A DNA stretch of 64,000 nucleotides from Nematostella vectensis (lineage: Eukaryota; Cnidaria; Anthozoa; Actiniaria; Edwardsiidae), in assembly GCF_932526225.1 (NCBI RefSeq), contig NC_064036.1, positions 4,155,501-4,219,500 on the forward strand, in the 5' to 3' direction. This document shows positions 12,001-22,960 of the stretch, in pieces. Positions within the stretch are counted from its first letter, which is position 1; every line of letters begins with the position of its first letter. A model generated the notes under the pieces. The model was not told the origin of the DNA, searched no databases, and was given only the letters and a program-made list of their open reading frames with translations. A program made the translations under genes and the position numbers.

Positions 12001-15000
12001 TTTTTTTTTTTTTTGCCGTTTCCGGGTTGTTTCTATGAATGTGCCGGTACAAGGCTTTCTTTCTTGTTTTTAGCGGCAGCTTCAGCAGCGAAAAGAACTC
12101 GATAAACACGAAGAAATGACGATGACAGGACTATCGCTAGACAGTGGTACACACAGCCCCGACAAACAAGAGCGTGACACAATGACGGGCATGTCCCTCG
12201 AGTCAAAGCAGGTACTGTCACACAACACCCACCACGTGACACAATGACGGGTATGTCCTTCGTGTCAAAACAGGTACTGTCACACAACACCTACCGCGTG
12301 ACGCCATGAAGGGTATGTCCTTCGTGTCAAAACAGGTACTGTCACACAACACCCACCGCGTGACGCAATGATTGGCATGTCCCTCCTTTCGAAACAGGTA
12401 CCCGTCACACAACACCCACCACGTGACGCAATGACGGGCATGTCCCTCGTGTCAAAACAGGTAATGTCACACAACACCTACCACGTGACGCAATGACGGG
12501 CATGTCCCTCAATCAAAACAGGTACTGTCACACAACACCCACCACGTGACATAATGGCGGGCATGTCCTTCGTGTCAAAACAGGTACTGTCACAAAACAC
12601 CCACCACGTGACACAATGACGTGCATGTCCCTCGAGTCAAAACAGGTACTGTCACAAACACCCAACACGTGACACAATGACGTGCATGTCCCTCGAGTCA
12701 AAACAGGTACTGTCACAAAACACCCACCGCGTGACGGAATGACGGGCGTACCCCTTGAGTCAAAATAGGCATACAGTCACACAACACCCGCCACGAGACA
12801 CTAACGGGTGTGCCCCTCGATTTAACTGTACTGTCACAGAATTGCTTAAATTGGTATTCATAATATGTATTACACTTTTCGTTCACAGGCCCTCCAATCT
12901 GACAGCCACCACTCGTTCATGAGTCGCGGAGTGAGTCCATTTCCGATCATGGAGTCTAGTACCCAGGAAGACACTGTAGGAGAGGACCACCACGAGAGCA
13001 GGGGCATCAGCCCGCGGGATAGCGGCTTCGAGGGCGCGGGATCCAGCGCGAGATTCGAGTCACGACCCGGGTCGGGTTCTAACCATGTCATCGTGCAAAC
13101 ACCGAAAGTCGAGGTAGGCGCAGAGATGTGTCAAGGGTGTTCGAGTATATGAGAAGCCTGACAACTTAAACCCATCGCTAACTTGAACTTTTCTATGAAT
13201 TTTTAACAGTTTTTTGGGTGTTTTGCGACCAATAACTCTTAGCATTTTAAGATTTTTATTTTTACGCCCAATTGTTGTTTCTGTGTATTTTTTTACCCCA
13301 CGATAACTCTTTATACTTGTAAAAGTTTTTATATATTTTATGCCCAGTAACTCTAAACATTTCCGTCTTCATTCGAGGCTTGTTTTTATCACTATTCAAC
13401 TGTAGACATAGTGCCTTTTGTGAGTTTTAGTCTTACAGTTTCTCAGTACTTTTGTCAAATGAGAATACCGTGACTTTTTACTTACAGAAATCTTAATGTA
13501 CTGAAATCGTCATTTCACAGGTCGCGACCGATGCCCAGAGCATCCAAACAGACCCGACCCCAGTCTCTCGCTCATCAACGCTAACCGCGCCACGAAGGGA
13601 ACTAGTGATGAGCGCGCGCGCTCGTCGGCGATTGGTCAGCTCGGCCCTACGGGACCACCCCGTAGCGTCTGAGAGTCTTCGCACGTACGACTCCGTGATG
13701 CGCTTCAAGGATAGCGTGACACGGTGGCTTGACAGAGAGGGGGTGACGGAAGGCGCGGACGAGCTCAAGGGACTGGACATGACTGTCATTAACAGGGTAA
13801 GAATGACGTCACACTTGGCAGCTGCTTACTAACTGCTACGCTTTATAGGGTTTGTCACTTATTGTAGCTCACCTATAACGAACTGCGTTTTTGTGTTATT
13901 ACATTATAAAAACTGTGAAATGACCACATTCATCGAGGGCTGGTATTATTAGGCCTCTTGGCAATTTATGATAAGCGATTTTTATAACTCACAATGTATA
14001 ACTTTCAATATATAACTATTAATGTGAGTGTAGTTTTGTGTTGTCTAGCCTTTTGTAAGAGCTCCTTGCCCCTCGAAACACCCGGCTTTTTTTCTTAATG
14101 GCGAAGTGGTTGGAAAAGAGCACGAGGCCGTTTGTCAACCTTAGATTGGTCGTCACTATTTGACTTGAACGTATTTGTTACCCTTTGGCAGGAGGACTTG
14201 GCCCAAGTTATTGAGCGACTACCAGAGATCAGATACAGCATAGGCCAGGTAACCTGCACATTGATTGATCATTCCAAAACACTTTACTAGGCTTGTTTCT
14301 CTAGTATTCGTTAACGATTTGTTTGTAAAGTTTCTCGTGCTGTACGTTTAGAGGTGGCACGGATTACGTGCTCAGCGTAAATTATTTTTCACTATGTCTG
14401 CTTGACAGACGGACTAAGGGCGCATAAATTCAGAGCAAGCCACGGTTTGGAGCAAATTTCTAACGCATACAAGCGAGAATCCCCTAGAACCTGATATACT
14501 TGCGACTTTTTCACGATCTTACTGGTATTTTATGAACCGTTCACCTGAAACTAACACTCGTACTGTATTTATGCGTCATTAGTGCCTTTGCCAGCAGTCA
14601 CAGTTGAATTCAAAGATTGACTATTACAGACTTTATCTAACGCTTAACGCATCATCCGTCAGGTACTTGAGAAGGTGGACGACATCCTGGCTAGCCAGAG
14701 CCTTAGACGCGAGGTGACATTCGCACCTTCCACCAGGACCGAGGGCGAGAGCACCTTCCACGAGCTCACCGGGATCCGTGACACCGCTGAGAGCGAGGAG
14801 AGGGGCTCCAGCCCTGCAGACGAACCTTCCAGGGACAAGTCAGACATCCAATCGAGCTACGTGAAGCTGCTTAAGGAGTACAATGACCTGGCGGAGGGGT
14901 ACGAGTCACTGAGGCGGCACATGGACGAGGAAACCAAGTTCCACCAGGAGCAGACCAGCCAGAACGCCGCCCTCATGGCGGAAATGCAGGATACTATCAA

Positions 15001-18000
15001 CCAGCTGAGGCTGCAGCTAGCGGATGCCATGGCGGGACGGACGGGGTCGCCAGCGGTAAGGATACAGGGAGGAAAGGGTGTTGTCCGACTAGATTAGTTG
15101 CATCTAGCGGATGCCTTGGAGGGAATGTCGGGTACACCAGCGGTAAGGATACAGGGAGGAAAGGGTGCAACCGACTAGATACCGGAAGTTGATAAACCAA
15201 ACACTATTGAAACGGAGTAATCTCCCAGCCTGAAGGAAACTTACCGACTTATCCACTAAGTTCTTTCCACTACTCTCTTTCTTCAGCGTGCAAGCTCGTC
15301 AATCATGTTCTCGCGCCTAGACGCTGAACGCAACGCCAAGATTCTGACGCGAGCCATGAACGAGCGACGCATACAACAGGAGAACGTGACAGACGTGGTC
15401 AATACTATGTCTGACTACGTTAGCTTGCCCGCCAAGAGGCTAGCGCACATGGTACGGCGATACAGCCACCACCGCGCCATGCAGGAGATAGGTAAGGGTG
15501 CAACTCTTTTTTGGTTGAGGAGGAGTAGAGAGGATTTAAGATTTAAGATAATGGCACGTGGAGAGACGATGCAGGCATCACCGCGCCATGCAGGAGATGG
15601 TAGGGGCCTAACCCTTTTTGGGTAAGGGGTATAGAAGGGATAACACCTCTTGTTTGGGATGGAGGGTGAGACAAAGCTGATAACAAAAGTGATGTACGAT
15701 TGTTGTAGATACTCTTGTTTTGCGATAGAACATGCTTTGGGTAAAAAGTAAGATCGAAGATAGATTGAGTTTAGAAGGTTTCCTTACACACGGCAAAACA
15801 GTGGAAGAGATCTGCGTAAAGGATAAACAATGTAAAGTTTCGAATTCCACTATGGTCACTGAGCACACAGCCTGAGGACACATAAATACAGTTATAGGCT
15901 CGGTAATAATACGTGAGGGTAATACGCACTTTAAGACAAATGTCGCAATCGCTTAGAGTATGACAATGAAGTAGCTGGTATTTCTGAACGGTTAAACAAA
16001 GGCTGGCACTGCTTTTATTCGCCTGAAGTGCGTATTTCCTGTTGGTACAGTCTAATTCGAAACTGGACTATTGATGTCTAACCGTATTATCTGTTCATTT
16101 TACCCTGTTTTCTGTTTGCAGAAGAGGAGCTGAAAAAGAGCAGCGGGAGCCTGAGCGATAACGTGCTACACACACTCGAGAGAATGGAGGTGCTACAGAA
16201 CGACCGCGCGCGGAGGTGGGGTGACAAGATGGACGAGATGGCGGACACGCGTGAACGACTCGCGCAACTCATGATGGAGACTTTCCAGCGACTTGAGAGC
16301 GATACCGGCATCTTTCTTATCAAGCCCGTCCTCTCCTACCAGGGCAGGTAAGCATCAGTAAACAGTGAAATGGTTTGTAATGGGATAGCGCAAACGCTTT
16401 CTCCAGGCGTCTGTTTCTGCCCTCTCTGTTGCCAAATATTCTTTGCGATAGGCTGCCCCTTACGCCTAGCAAAACACTGGGACTTATCTTTTCCATAGGC
16501 GAAAATCGCGACTCTAACTGTTCGAATTCGAATACTATTATTGGATTGGTACAAGCAAATGTTTAAACTATTTATTAGATCACTTGTTATACAAGATAAA
16601 TCTAGCTGTGGTGGTAAACAACAAATAACTCACGGATTAGATTTCGTGTGGATTCCGGACCGACAAAATATTACGTTAAATTTACTCTTGCGCTTTGAGA
16701 ATCTACCAAAACCAGGCTCAGATAAAGTAAATAATCTCAGTAGTAGTGAGATATGTGTGAATCCGTACTATAGACGACTGATTTAATGCTGTAACGCTCG
16801 GATAACAGTTTCCCTTACAAGCATAGACATGTCGATTTCGAGTGTTTTACCAGGCTTTATGGCGAGCGGGAAATCAAAAGTAACGTCATTAACCGGCAAG
16901 CCGCTCAGCCAAGGGAAGCCAGGGGGTGATTTAAACATTTTTTAACACGTGGTTTAGGTCTGACCCACCTGGCGGATACATGTTGAGCCAGAAAAAGCCG
17001 TCTATCAACTCGTACCGGCCTCCCGCAAACTCGGTGGGCCCAGCAACCCCGGCGCCCACGCCATGGCTTAACAAGAGTAAGTCTACGACCTCGGTACCCC
17101 GGATGTATCGAGAGATGACCAACTCGTCCATACAGGCGTCACGTCAGCTCGAAAATGGCGCCATGGACATGGACGTGTCGAGGCCTGGGGTCGACAGTCT
17201 CTATCAAGGGAGCGCATGGCAGGTGAGAGGCCTGGAAAAGTTTTTTAAAAAATGTCACATCGATTTGACGGGCTAATTGACGGGTAGGGCGATTTTCGGG
17301 GACCTTGCTACGTTTCTGAAAAGAACAATCCTGCCCGACACCGAATGAATGTACAGAAAATCGCTCCCCCCCACCCCCCCCCCCCCCAAAAAAAAAAAAG
17401 AATGAAAAGGTGTTTGAAAATTAGGCTAAACTGTGTTGTTGTGTTGTTACTTTTTTTTCAAAATTTGTTTCTTTATTTAAATAATATTTCTATTATATTC
17501 CCAGGTCTCGCGTTCACAGGTGAATGGCGACTCCCCGAGCAACCCTGGCAACCTCGCCCTGTCCACGCCCAAGATTCTTGAACTGGACGTCAACCGGATG
17601 ATGTTGGGACAGACACACGCCAGGTGATTGGTTCCCTATTGTAGATCTCGTCGTGTCTTGTCGTTTTTTTAGCACAGCCTTAATTGGTTTCCTATTGTGC
17701 ATCTTACCGTTTCTAATTGTTTTCTTAGCACTGCATTCATTGGTTCTCTATTGTACATCTTATGGTGTCTAATTGTTTCTTAGCACTGCGTTCATTGGTT
17801 CCCTATTGTGCATCTTACCGTTTTTAATTGTTTTCTTAGCACTGCATTCATTGGTTCTCTTTTGTACATCTTATCGTGTCTAATTGTTTCTTAGCACTGC
17901 GTTCATTTGTTCCCTATTGTGCATCTTACCATGTCTCATTGTTTTCTTAGCACTGCATTCATTGGTTCAGTGTCGGGCGATGTTCCCAGCTCCCTTGTGC

Positions 18001-18771
18001 GTACCTATGTGACGGTGGAGCGGCCCTCTGGCAGCAAGCAAATCAAGAAAGCAAAGCGCTCGTCGAGTACAGGTACCTTGAGAATAGCTGGTAAACGTTT
18101 ACCTTTGCTTCTAAGCAAGAGCTTAGACACAGAGCCCCGTTGGGCCACACTTGTTATCGTTATTATGTAAAGAAAACTTGAAATTACCATCTTAAAATTC
18201 CATTATACCTTTTTCACCAAATTGAATCGAAAATGTTCTCCCTAAATCAGCCAATGGAAATGGATGATTGAATGTACTTCGTACATTCTGCAATGGCGGA
18301 TGATGGCGCATAACACTGTTAAAGCATAGACGGTTATGTTTTATCGTACTTCATGTTAACCCTCTATGATTGCTAGACACAAGTTTCTTCCACTAGAGAG
18401 GTCGCTACTTAGGGTGTTTCCTTGACAACGTAATCTGGCAGCTGATCGTATTTGATCTTCTCCTTACAGACACAAGCTCCATCATCTTCCAGTCCCCGCC
18501 GTGCTCGCCCAACGATCCCAGGATTCCCCGCGTACGAAGCAGCCCCTCTAATATCCTGCAGTACTCCCCGCTTCCTCCAATACGTATGCCCGACCTTCGC
18601 CAAGTCTCAAGGTTAAGCAAATCCGCCAAAAGCTACCCTGAGAGCGAGGCTGTGTCGCAGTCGGTCCCAGGCAGTCCGGACTTCAACGACCGCATCGGTC
18701 AAGCAAGTCCGAGTAGAGAGGAGTCTGGAGACAGGATCTCGCTATCCCCAGATGTCGTGCCGGTTCGATAG
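81..18771 (+). CDS. Unrecognised multi-exon coiled-coil, Ser/Pro-rich protein (3' part, 21 exons)
   Basis: I do not recognise the family. Exons: 81-202, 3647-3847, 4870-5164, 5267-5427, 5635-5688, 5761-5814, 5914-6024, 9499-9516, 11163-11186, 11434-11463, 12074-12211, 12889-13113, 13521-13796, 14192-14248, 14663-15055, 15287-15491, 16122-16347, 16958-17222, 17505-17623, 17951-18072, 18470-18771. Every junction has GT/AG and all phases agree, giving about 1,131 codons to TAG at 18769; the 5' end lies outside the window. The first half is charged and heptad-like (for example LAKREKLESDLAEWKTR), typical of coiled coil. The middle has Ser-rich linkers, then a second helical block (exons at 14663, 15287 and 16122), and the last four exons are Pro/Ser-rich and probably disordered. 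No catalytic motif or membrane segment is visible. A cytoskeletal or ciliary role is possible but is only a guess from composition. Several junctions sit inside tandem duplications. Confidence 0.8.
184..600 (+). repeat. ~46-bp tandem repeat that copies the exon end and its 5' splice site
   Basis: About nine imperfect copies of a 46-47-bp unit begin inside the exon that ends at 202 and continue into the intron. Each unit contains ATAGAAACA followed by GTAAGT, the same junction used by the exon, so up to nine near-identical donor sites lie in a row. Copies differ by a few substitutions (gataattgg versus aataattgg, cacgtaaag versus cacttataag). Confidence 0.85.
1203..1375. repeat. Two-copy tandem duplication (~85 bp)
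   Basis: CATTTACCTGTTTACACCG starts both copies and the rest of the ~85-bp unit is nearly identical, differing at only a few positions. Intronic. Confidence 0.85.
3421..3490. repeat. Perfect 19-bp inverted repeat with 32-nt loop
   Basis: Arms 3421-3439 (AACTACCGTCATGCAGCGC) and 3472-3490 are exact reverse complements. The stem is GC-rich, lies in an intron, and its function is unknown. It could be a relic of a small foldback transposon. Confidence 0.85.
4071..4630. mobile_element. Inverted-repeat element with internal 8-copy minisatellite derived from its own terminus
   Basis: The ends are CTAGCCTACTTGTA and its complement TACAAGTAGGCTAG. The inverted arms run about 65 bp and include a segment reading ACACGAAGTTCGCATACC. 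That part of the left arm is then repeated about eight times in direct orientation (unit about 58 bp, 4100-4550) before the single inverted copy at 4563-4630 closes the element. A 2-bp TA flank would suit a Tc1/mariner-type MITE, but TA may equally be part of the arm. No coding capacity. It lies in an intron of the coiled-coil gene. Confidence 0.8.
6029..9350. repeat. 3.3-kb minisatellite, 33-bp unit, about 100 copies
   Basis: The unit contains GGGCCAACAAAGCCATAG followed by AAAGTATCGTATATA. It starts four bases after the splice donor at 6025 and fills most of the intron before the 18-nt exon at 9499. Units vary at fixed positions (GTATCG/GTAACG; TATATAGGG, TATAAAGGG or TATATGGGG). Because 33 is divisible by 3 and no minus-strand variant makes a stop, the minus strand is open for over 1,100 codons; I regard that as a by-product of the repeat. 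Segments about 1,320 bp (40 units) apart are identical over several hundred bases, for example near 6440-6815 and 7760-8135. Confidence 0.95.
9517..11162 (+). other. Intron, no gene seen
   Basis: AT-rich intron between the 18-nt and 24-nt exons. It has a 43-bp tandem duplication at about 10447-10533 (AGTTTAAAATTAAAGTGCG twice). No convincing open exon on either strand. Confidence 0.6.
12128..12790 (+). repeat. ~62-bp tandem repeat carrying exon end plus 5' splice site, about 11 copies
   Basis: The unit carries GACACAATGACGGGCATGTC and then AAACAGGTACTGTCACACAA. The first full copy contains the real exon end at 12211 (CAG|GTACTG); the following copies repeat the same coding-like text and donor in the intron. 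An older, more diverged copy lies inside the coding exon (about 12118-12175), where the sequence aligned with the donor and intron start is translated. Confidence 0.85.
15011..15181 (+). repeat. Two-copy duplication of exon end and donor (~86 bp)
   Basis: CTAGCGGATGCC...CCAGCG|GTAAGGATACAGGGAGG is present first at the true exon end (15055) and again about 86 bp downstream within the intron (donor-like GTAAGG near 15142). Internal substitutions show it is not recent. Confidence 0.85.
15465..15625 (+). repeat. Second copy of exon end and donor 111 bp downstream
   Basis: CACCGCGCCATGCAGGAGAT occurs at the end of the exon finishing at 15491 and again near 15580, each followed by a donor-like GTAAGG or GTAGGG and then a CAACTCTTTTTTGG/CTAACCCTTTTTGG tail. 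Confidence 0.8.
17624..17971 (+). repeat. ~68-bp tandem repeat that contains the 3' splice site, about 5 copies
   Basis: The whole intron between 17623 and 17951 consists of copies of a unit with ATTGGTTCCCTATTGTGCAT and TTTTCTTAG|CACTGCATTC. The phase-consistent acceptor is in the last copy, so the next exon begins with repeat sequence (codons for STAFIGS) and each upstream copy offers a similar acceptor. Confidence 0.8.
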
Positions 18772-18896
18772 CCTTCGTGTGTAATGAAATAAGAGCGGAG
18801 TGTCGTGCCGGTTCGATAGCCTTCGTGCGTAATGAAATAAGAGCGGAGTGTCGTGCCGGTTCGATAGCCTTCGTGTGTAATGAAATAAGAGCGGAG
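18753..18896 (+). repeat. 48-bp x 3 tandem repeat over the stop codon
   Basis: Three 48-bp copies begin at 18753, 18801 and 18849 (TGTCGTGCCGGTTCGATAGC). Copy 1 encodes the last residues and the TAG stop of the coiled-coil gene; copies 2 and 3 lie in the 3' UTR. Confidence 0.9.
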
Positions 18897-18999
18897 AAAA
18901 AGAATCTCAATTTGGCCCCTACAGAAGATATACTTTTTATTTGGGGTAACACTTAATTTCTGAACAAATAATTTACACGTGGCCCTCTGGGAAAACAAG

Positions 19000-19009
19000 A
19001 ATAAATAAA
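19000..19009 (+). promoter_or_regulatory. Likely poly(A) signal of the coiled-coil gene
   Basis: Overlapping AATAAATAAA lies about 230 nt after the stop codon at 18771 and before the GC-rich mobile element. Confidence 0.5.
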
Positions 19010-19281
19010 ATGGTATTTAGGTGAACTGGGAAAAAATATTTTGGTTTTCAAAATCCCGTGAAATATTATTTAGTTTATTTAGTACTAATACACTGTCTTT
19101 GTTATCTTTTGTTCTGGCTTGACTATCACACTTTAACAATCACATTTTGTTTCACGAGATTTTGATTACCACTATATATTCGAGTACACTGTACTCGAAT
19201 GTTCTCTTTCCATAATTATGTTTTATCCTCGGTAACGCAAGGGGGGGGGGACATGGTTTTTTCATAGACACCGGGGACCCC

Positions 19282-19640
19282 TTCGCGTAGAAAAGGAATT
19301 AGCAGTTGTTAATCTACGTACTGCGGGGTTCTGGTAGAAAAGGAATTAGCAATTGTTAATCTACGTCGGGACTGGGTCATCTCATAGAACTGGCTGGGGG
19401 TCGCGCCACCCCCCGCCGAGCCCCCCAGCCCCTTCTCATGCAGATGAGGCCTCGCGTAGATGAGTAATTAGCGATAATCAGCAACCATCAATATACGGCG
19501 GGACTGGGGCCTTTCATAGAAACGAGAGGGACCCGCGCCGCGCCCCCCAGCCCGTTTTCCATGGCCGGGAGGTGTCCGGGTAGAAAAGAAATTGGCAACT
19601 GCTAATCTACGTCGGGCGGGGTCCGGGTAGAAAGGTCGGG
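19282..19640. repeat. Repeated palindromic motif in the left terminal region of copy 1
   Basis: GTAGAAAAGGAATTAGCAAT followed by TGTTAATCTACG, with variants, recurs about four times. It resembles the GCGTAGATTGCTAATTATCC blocks in the terminal repeats of copy 2, and CATGCAGATGAGGCC is shared by both copies, which links the two elements. Confidence 0.65.
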
Positions 19641-19941
19641 CAGGGGCTTTCATAGAAATGGGGGTAACCCGCGCCGCGCCCCCCAGCCCGTTCTTCGTAT
19701 GCCCCCAGCGCTTCGCGCGGCATACCCAACGCCTGGGGTATACCGTGTGGGGGCCTCCGCTCCCTTCGGTCCCCCGCCCGCCACTGCATGCAGCAGGCTT
19801 ATCCTGGTGTCCCGCCCCCCGGAGCGAGCGCGCGCGCGATAACAGGGCGGCTGCCCCCCCCCCCCCCCCCCCAGCGCTTCGCGCGTGGGAACCTTGCAAT
19901 TAGACATCCGTCTGTCCTGTGGTATACCGAGCGTTCGAAGG

Positions 19942-20229
19942 ATGAGGTGCGGAAAGGATTATTGCGGGTGGCTAAAGATCGGCCACGCAAACACGTGCGG
20001 CCGGAGGTGCATGGACACCTGCAAGGTGCACCTCCAAAGGCTCCGTAAGGGCATCCCCCTCCCCGTGCAGTGCAGGATCTGCGGCATAGGGACTCGCTCG
20101 GAGACGCGGTTGTGCCGCCCCTGCGGAGCGAATCGTAAAGGGCAGAGGATGCGTGGCGTCGAGAGGCGCGCTCGGGGATGGTTCGCACTCGTCCTGCCTG
20201 ATATCGTAGCCCGCGATACGGGCAATTAG
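19942..20229 (+). CDS. Small Cys-rich protein of the Maverick-like element
   Basis: About 95 codons from an ATG that is conserved in both copies; the open frame extends further upstream in both, so the start is not certain. Cysteines are spaced as CGKDYC, CGRRC, CRICG and CRPCG, suggesting one or two zinc-binding knuckles. Ends 29 bp before the polymerase start. The homologue in copy 2 is at 43914-44177 on the minus strand; conservation of the Cys pattern in both argues for a real gene. Function unknown; DNA binding is an inference. Confidence 0.55.
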   Translation: MRCGKDYCGWLKIGHANTCGRRCMDTCKVHLQRLRKGIPLPVQCRICGIGTRSETRLCRPCGANRKGQRMRGVERRARGWFALVLPDIVARDTGN

Positions 20230-20258
20230 AGACTGGGTGGCACAAGGCATACCCAAAC

Positions 20259-22960
20259 ATGGACGCTTACATAGAGGAGATTCTCAATAGCATGCCTGAC
20301 AAAGAGGCGCCTGCCGTACTAGCAGGGCTGGTCCAGAACATCCTGGACGAGGACGTCCACGGCCTAGACTTCGAGGCTGAGGGGGAGCTTCGTTCGTTAT
20401 GTCAGGAGAAGGCTCTAACCAGTGCCGCCACAAAAACGCGCGAGGCAAAAGTGCGAGAGGTGCTCATTCGCTTTATAAACAAGGCGATCCCCAGAAGCAC
20501 GAGGATCTGGCTGTGCGGGCGCGATATAGTCACGCACGAAGGCAAACTGTACCGATTGGGACAGGACAGAGTGGCTATCGACAGGGCGTTTACAGACGAG
20601 ACAGGGCATGATCCTCAATGGCTCCCTGATGATCGCCCAGCCTACCAAGAGTACACCGAAGCTACGCACTCGATGGGCGGCGCAATAGGGTATCGTTTCA
20701 AAAAGTGGATCCAAAGAGAGAACATCAGGACAACGCCTCTTAAATACAGGGACGTCTGGCAAGCGGCGCAGGTTGAGTCCAAAGTGTGGAATAGCAAGGA
20801 AAACTTAGGGGAGCAGCCTCATGCGCACATCGACATGCGTGCGGCGTACCTATGATGAGAGGACAGTGTCTTCGGCGGCGCCTTGGACGCCATTGATCTG
20901 GTACGGAAATACGGCTTCCCTACGAACGTGTATCGTATCGCGGATGTTGTGGGACGGCCATTGAGCGAGGTTCTTCAACTAACCGGGGTCATTCAGCTGA
21001 CCGAGTGGGGGTTCTCTGAGGCCTGTCACCCCCACACTTCCGGGAGGGTAGGGCAGCACTTGGAATAAAACGAGGGCTGGATCACCACGCCAGAGCTCAA
21101 GGACCTGTTAGACTCGGGTGACCTCGTCATGGCCACGGCGAGGGAGGTGCTGTACAGCGTCGGAAAAAAGGACTCCATCAGGTTCCCCCACTCCATCGCG
21201 AGTAGCAAAGACTCGCACCATCCTGGGGGTCGAGATCTCGCTGTCCGTTCCGTAGGCAAGTGCGCTCGCCATGGCGACGAGTCCTCGATCGTAGTTCGCG
21301 ACCGTGAAGAAGCCGCGTATCTGACAAACCTCCTTGCGGGCACCGACCACTTACTTAACTTCGAGCATGCCGACGGGGCCCATCTGATCCAATACAAAGA
21401 CGGTGTCCGACGCTCACAATGGTACCATATCAGGGCCTTCGTCTTGGCGTACACAAACATAGCGTTGCGACGCATGTTGAGGCGGATTCCTCGCGAAGAC
21501 GTCCTCCGGGTGTGCACAGATGCCATATACGCAAAGGCGGTGCCCAGTGGTGTAAAGCTCGTGGAGCAAAATCCGAGGTATGGAGAGTGGCGCCACAAGA
21601 AGCCTGGGTACGAGTGGCGACCGAAGAAGTCGGGGAGCTTGGCCAAAGAGCCAAGCACTGCGCCGAGTCTGCCGTGCGATCTAGTGGCCGCAACCTCTGC
21701 AAAGATGTATCTAACCGGCCAAGGAGGATCGGGGAAGACCGAGTGGGCGGTGAGCATGTTCCGCGGCCACAACGTTGTGGTGCTCACTCCCGAGAACGAC
21801 CTCGTCCACGACCATCGCAATAACCCGCGCCTCGCGGTGAAGGCTCAAACCTACCACCACTACCTCTGCATACCAGCGTAGAAGCCGATAGAGGAGTGGA
21901 GACCTTCCGAGCTGGGGCACAAACTCTACCGTCTCGCAGAAGTAATCATCGAGTGCTGTAAGGTACAGACTAAAGTGCTACGCGCCATCCTAGAGTATCT
22001 CGCTACGCGGCCGTGTCAGGTAGTGTGTTGTGGCGACTATGGGAAGGTCCCGCCCTGGGGAGATAAGAGGGGCCTCACGATATGCTCGAGGAGTGGGCAC
22101 AAGGGAACATCCGCTGGTTCGAGTCCGACTACCGCTGCCTGTGTGAAGACTGCGGAAAGCCGTACAGTACATGCGACGGCCTGCCCTCCTCCAGGCTCCA
22201 CGACATAAAGGACCGGATTTGGTGTCGGCCAGATTCCCAACAGCTTGAGGTGTTGTGAGAGGAGTGGGATGGGGTAGCGTTCGACGCGGCGATCGAGCAG
22301 GCCCACCCAAGCGATATGTGGGTGTGCTCGACCAACAAGATGGGGGCTCTTGTTCAGCAGCGATTGATAGAGCACCACAGGAAAAACTACCCCCGATTGC
22401 CAGCAACCATCCGCTTTGACCCCGACCCTAGCGTCGCGCATCGTTATCGCAAGCAAGGGCGGACAGTGCCCATGCCAGGCAACAGGGCTGGGAAGGTCAA
22501 CGCGTACAAAGGCACGGTAGTCGAGGTTCCTCTCGACACAGTCCTTAACGGGCTTCCGCTCGAGTGGAAATACGCGGGCTGGGGAACCGTCCACCGGGTG
22601 CAGGGCAAAACCATCCAGACTCCAAGACGTCTGTTTATGATAGACCACAGCTTAGAGGGCTGGATCACGAATGCTGTATACACCGGCATCTCCCGCGTGC
22701 GGCACCCCGACCAGATAGTCCGCGTGATCCCCCCCGATAACGCCCCCGGTACCTTGGCTCCCACAGAACTGCAGGCTACGCCCAGTGAAGAGTTCATTAC
22801 AGCGCGAATCAAGCGATACGCTGTAGACGACAGGGAAAAGGGTCGCACAAAGTACACGGGATCGCACCACGTTCTAACGGTAGACCACGTACTCGGCATG
22901 ATTGCTGACGCAGATGTCAGACTCACGTGCCTTAGCTGTAATACAAGGCACAAGCGCTGA
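20259..22960 (+). pseudogene. DNA polymerase B fused to SF1 helicase, broken copy
   Basis: The polymerase part shows motif A DMRAAYL (near 20832) and motif C VCTDAIY (near 21510), with a YHIRAFVLAYTNIALRRML helix before it. About 200 bp later, in the same frame, comes a Walker A GQGGSGKT (near 21717), then CQVVCCGDYGKVPPWG (helicase Walker B/motif III-like) and, at the C-terminus, TVHRVQGKTI and YTGISRVRHPDQ, the usual RecD/Pif1-type motifs. The tail (LTVDHVLGM...LTCLSCNTRH) looks like an HNH or zinc domain. Breaks: tandem TGA at 20853, TAA at 21066, TAG at 21879, a frameshift near 22080 and TGA at 22256. Compared with copy 2, about 0.9 kb of the N-terminal (exonuclease side) coding region is missing after residue 30, in frame. 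Its role in an intact element would be protein-primed replication of linear element DNA (family knowledge). Confidence 0.75.

Noticed and set aside
18683-18998. Minus-strand open frames with repeated SYFITHEGYRTGTT-like text
   Set aside because: Antisense reading of the 48-bp x 3 repeat over the stop codon of the coiled-coil gene.
19466-20256. Several long overlapping minus-strand open frames
   Set aside because: GC-rich antisense shadows of the Cys-rich ORF and terminal region; no conserved motif, and the plus-strand reading is the one shared by both element copies.
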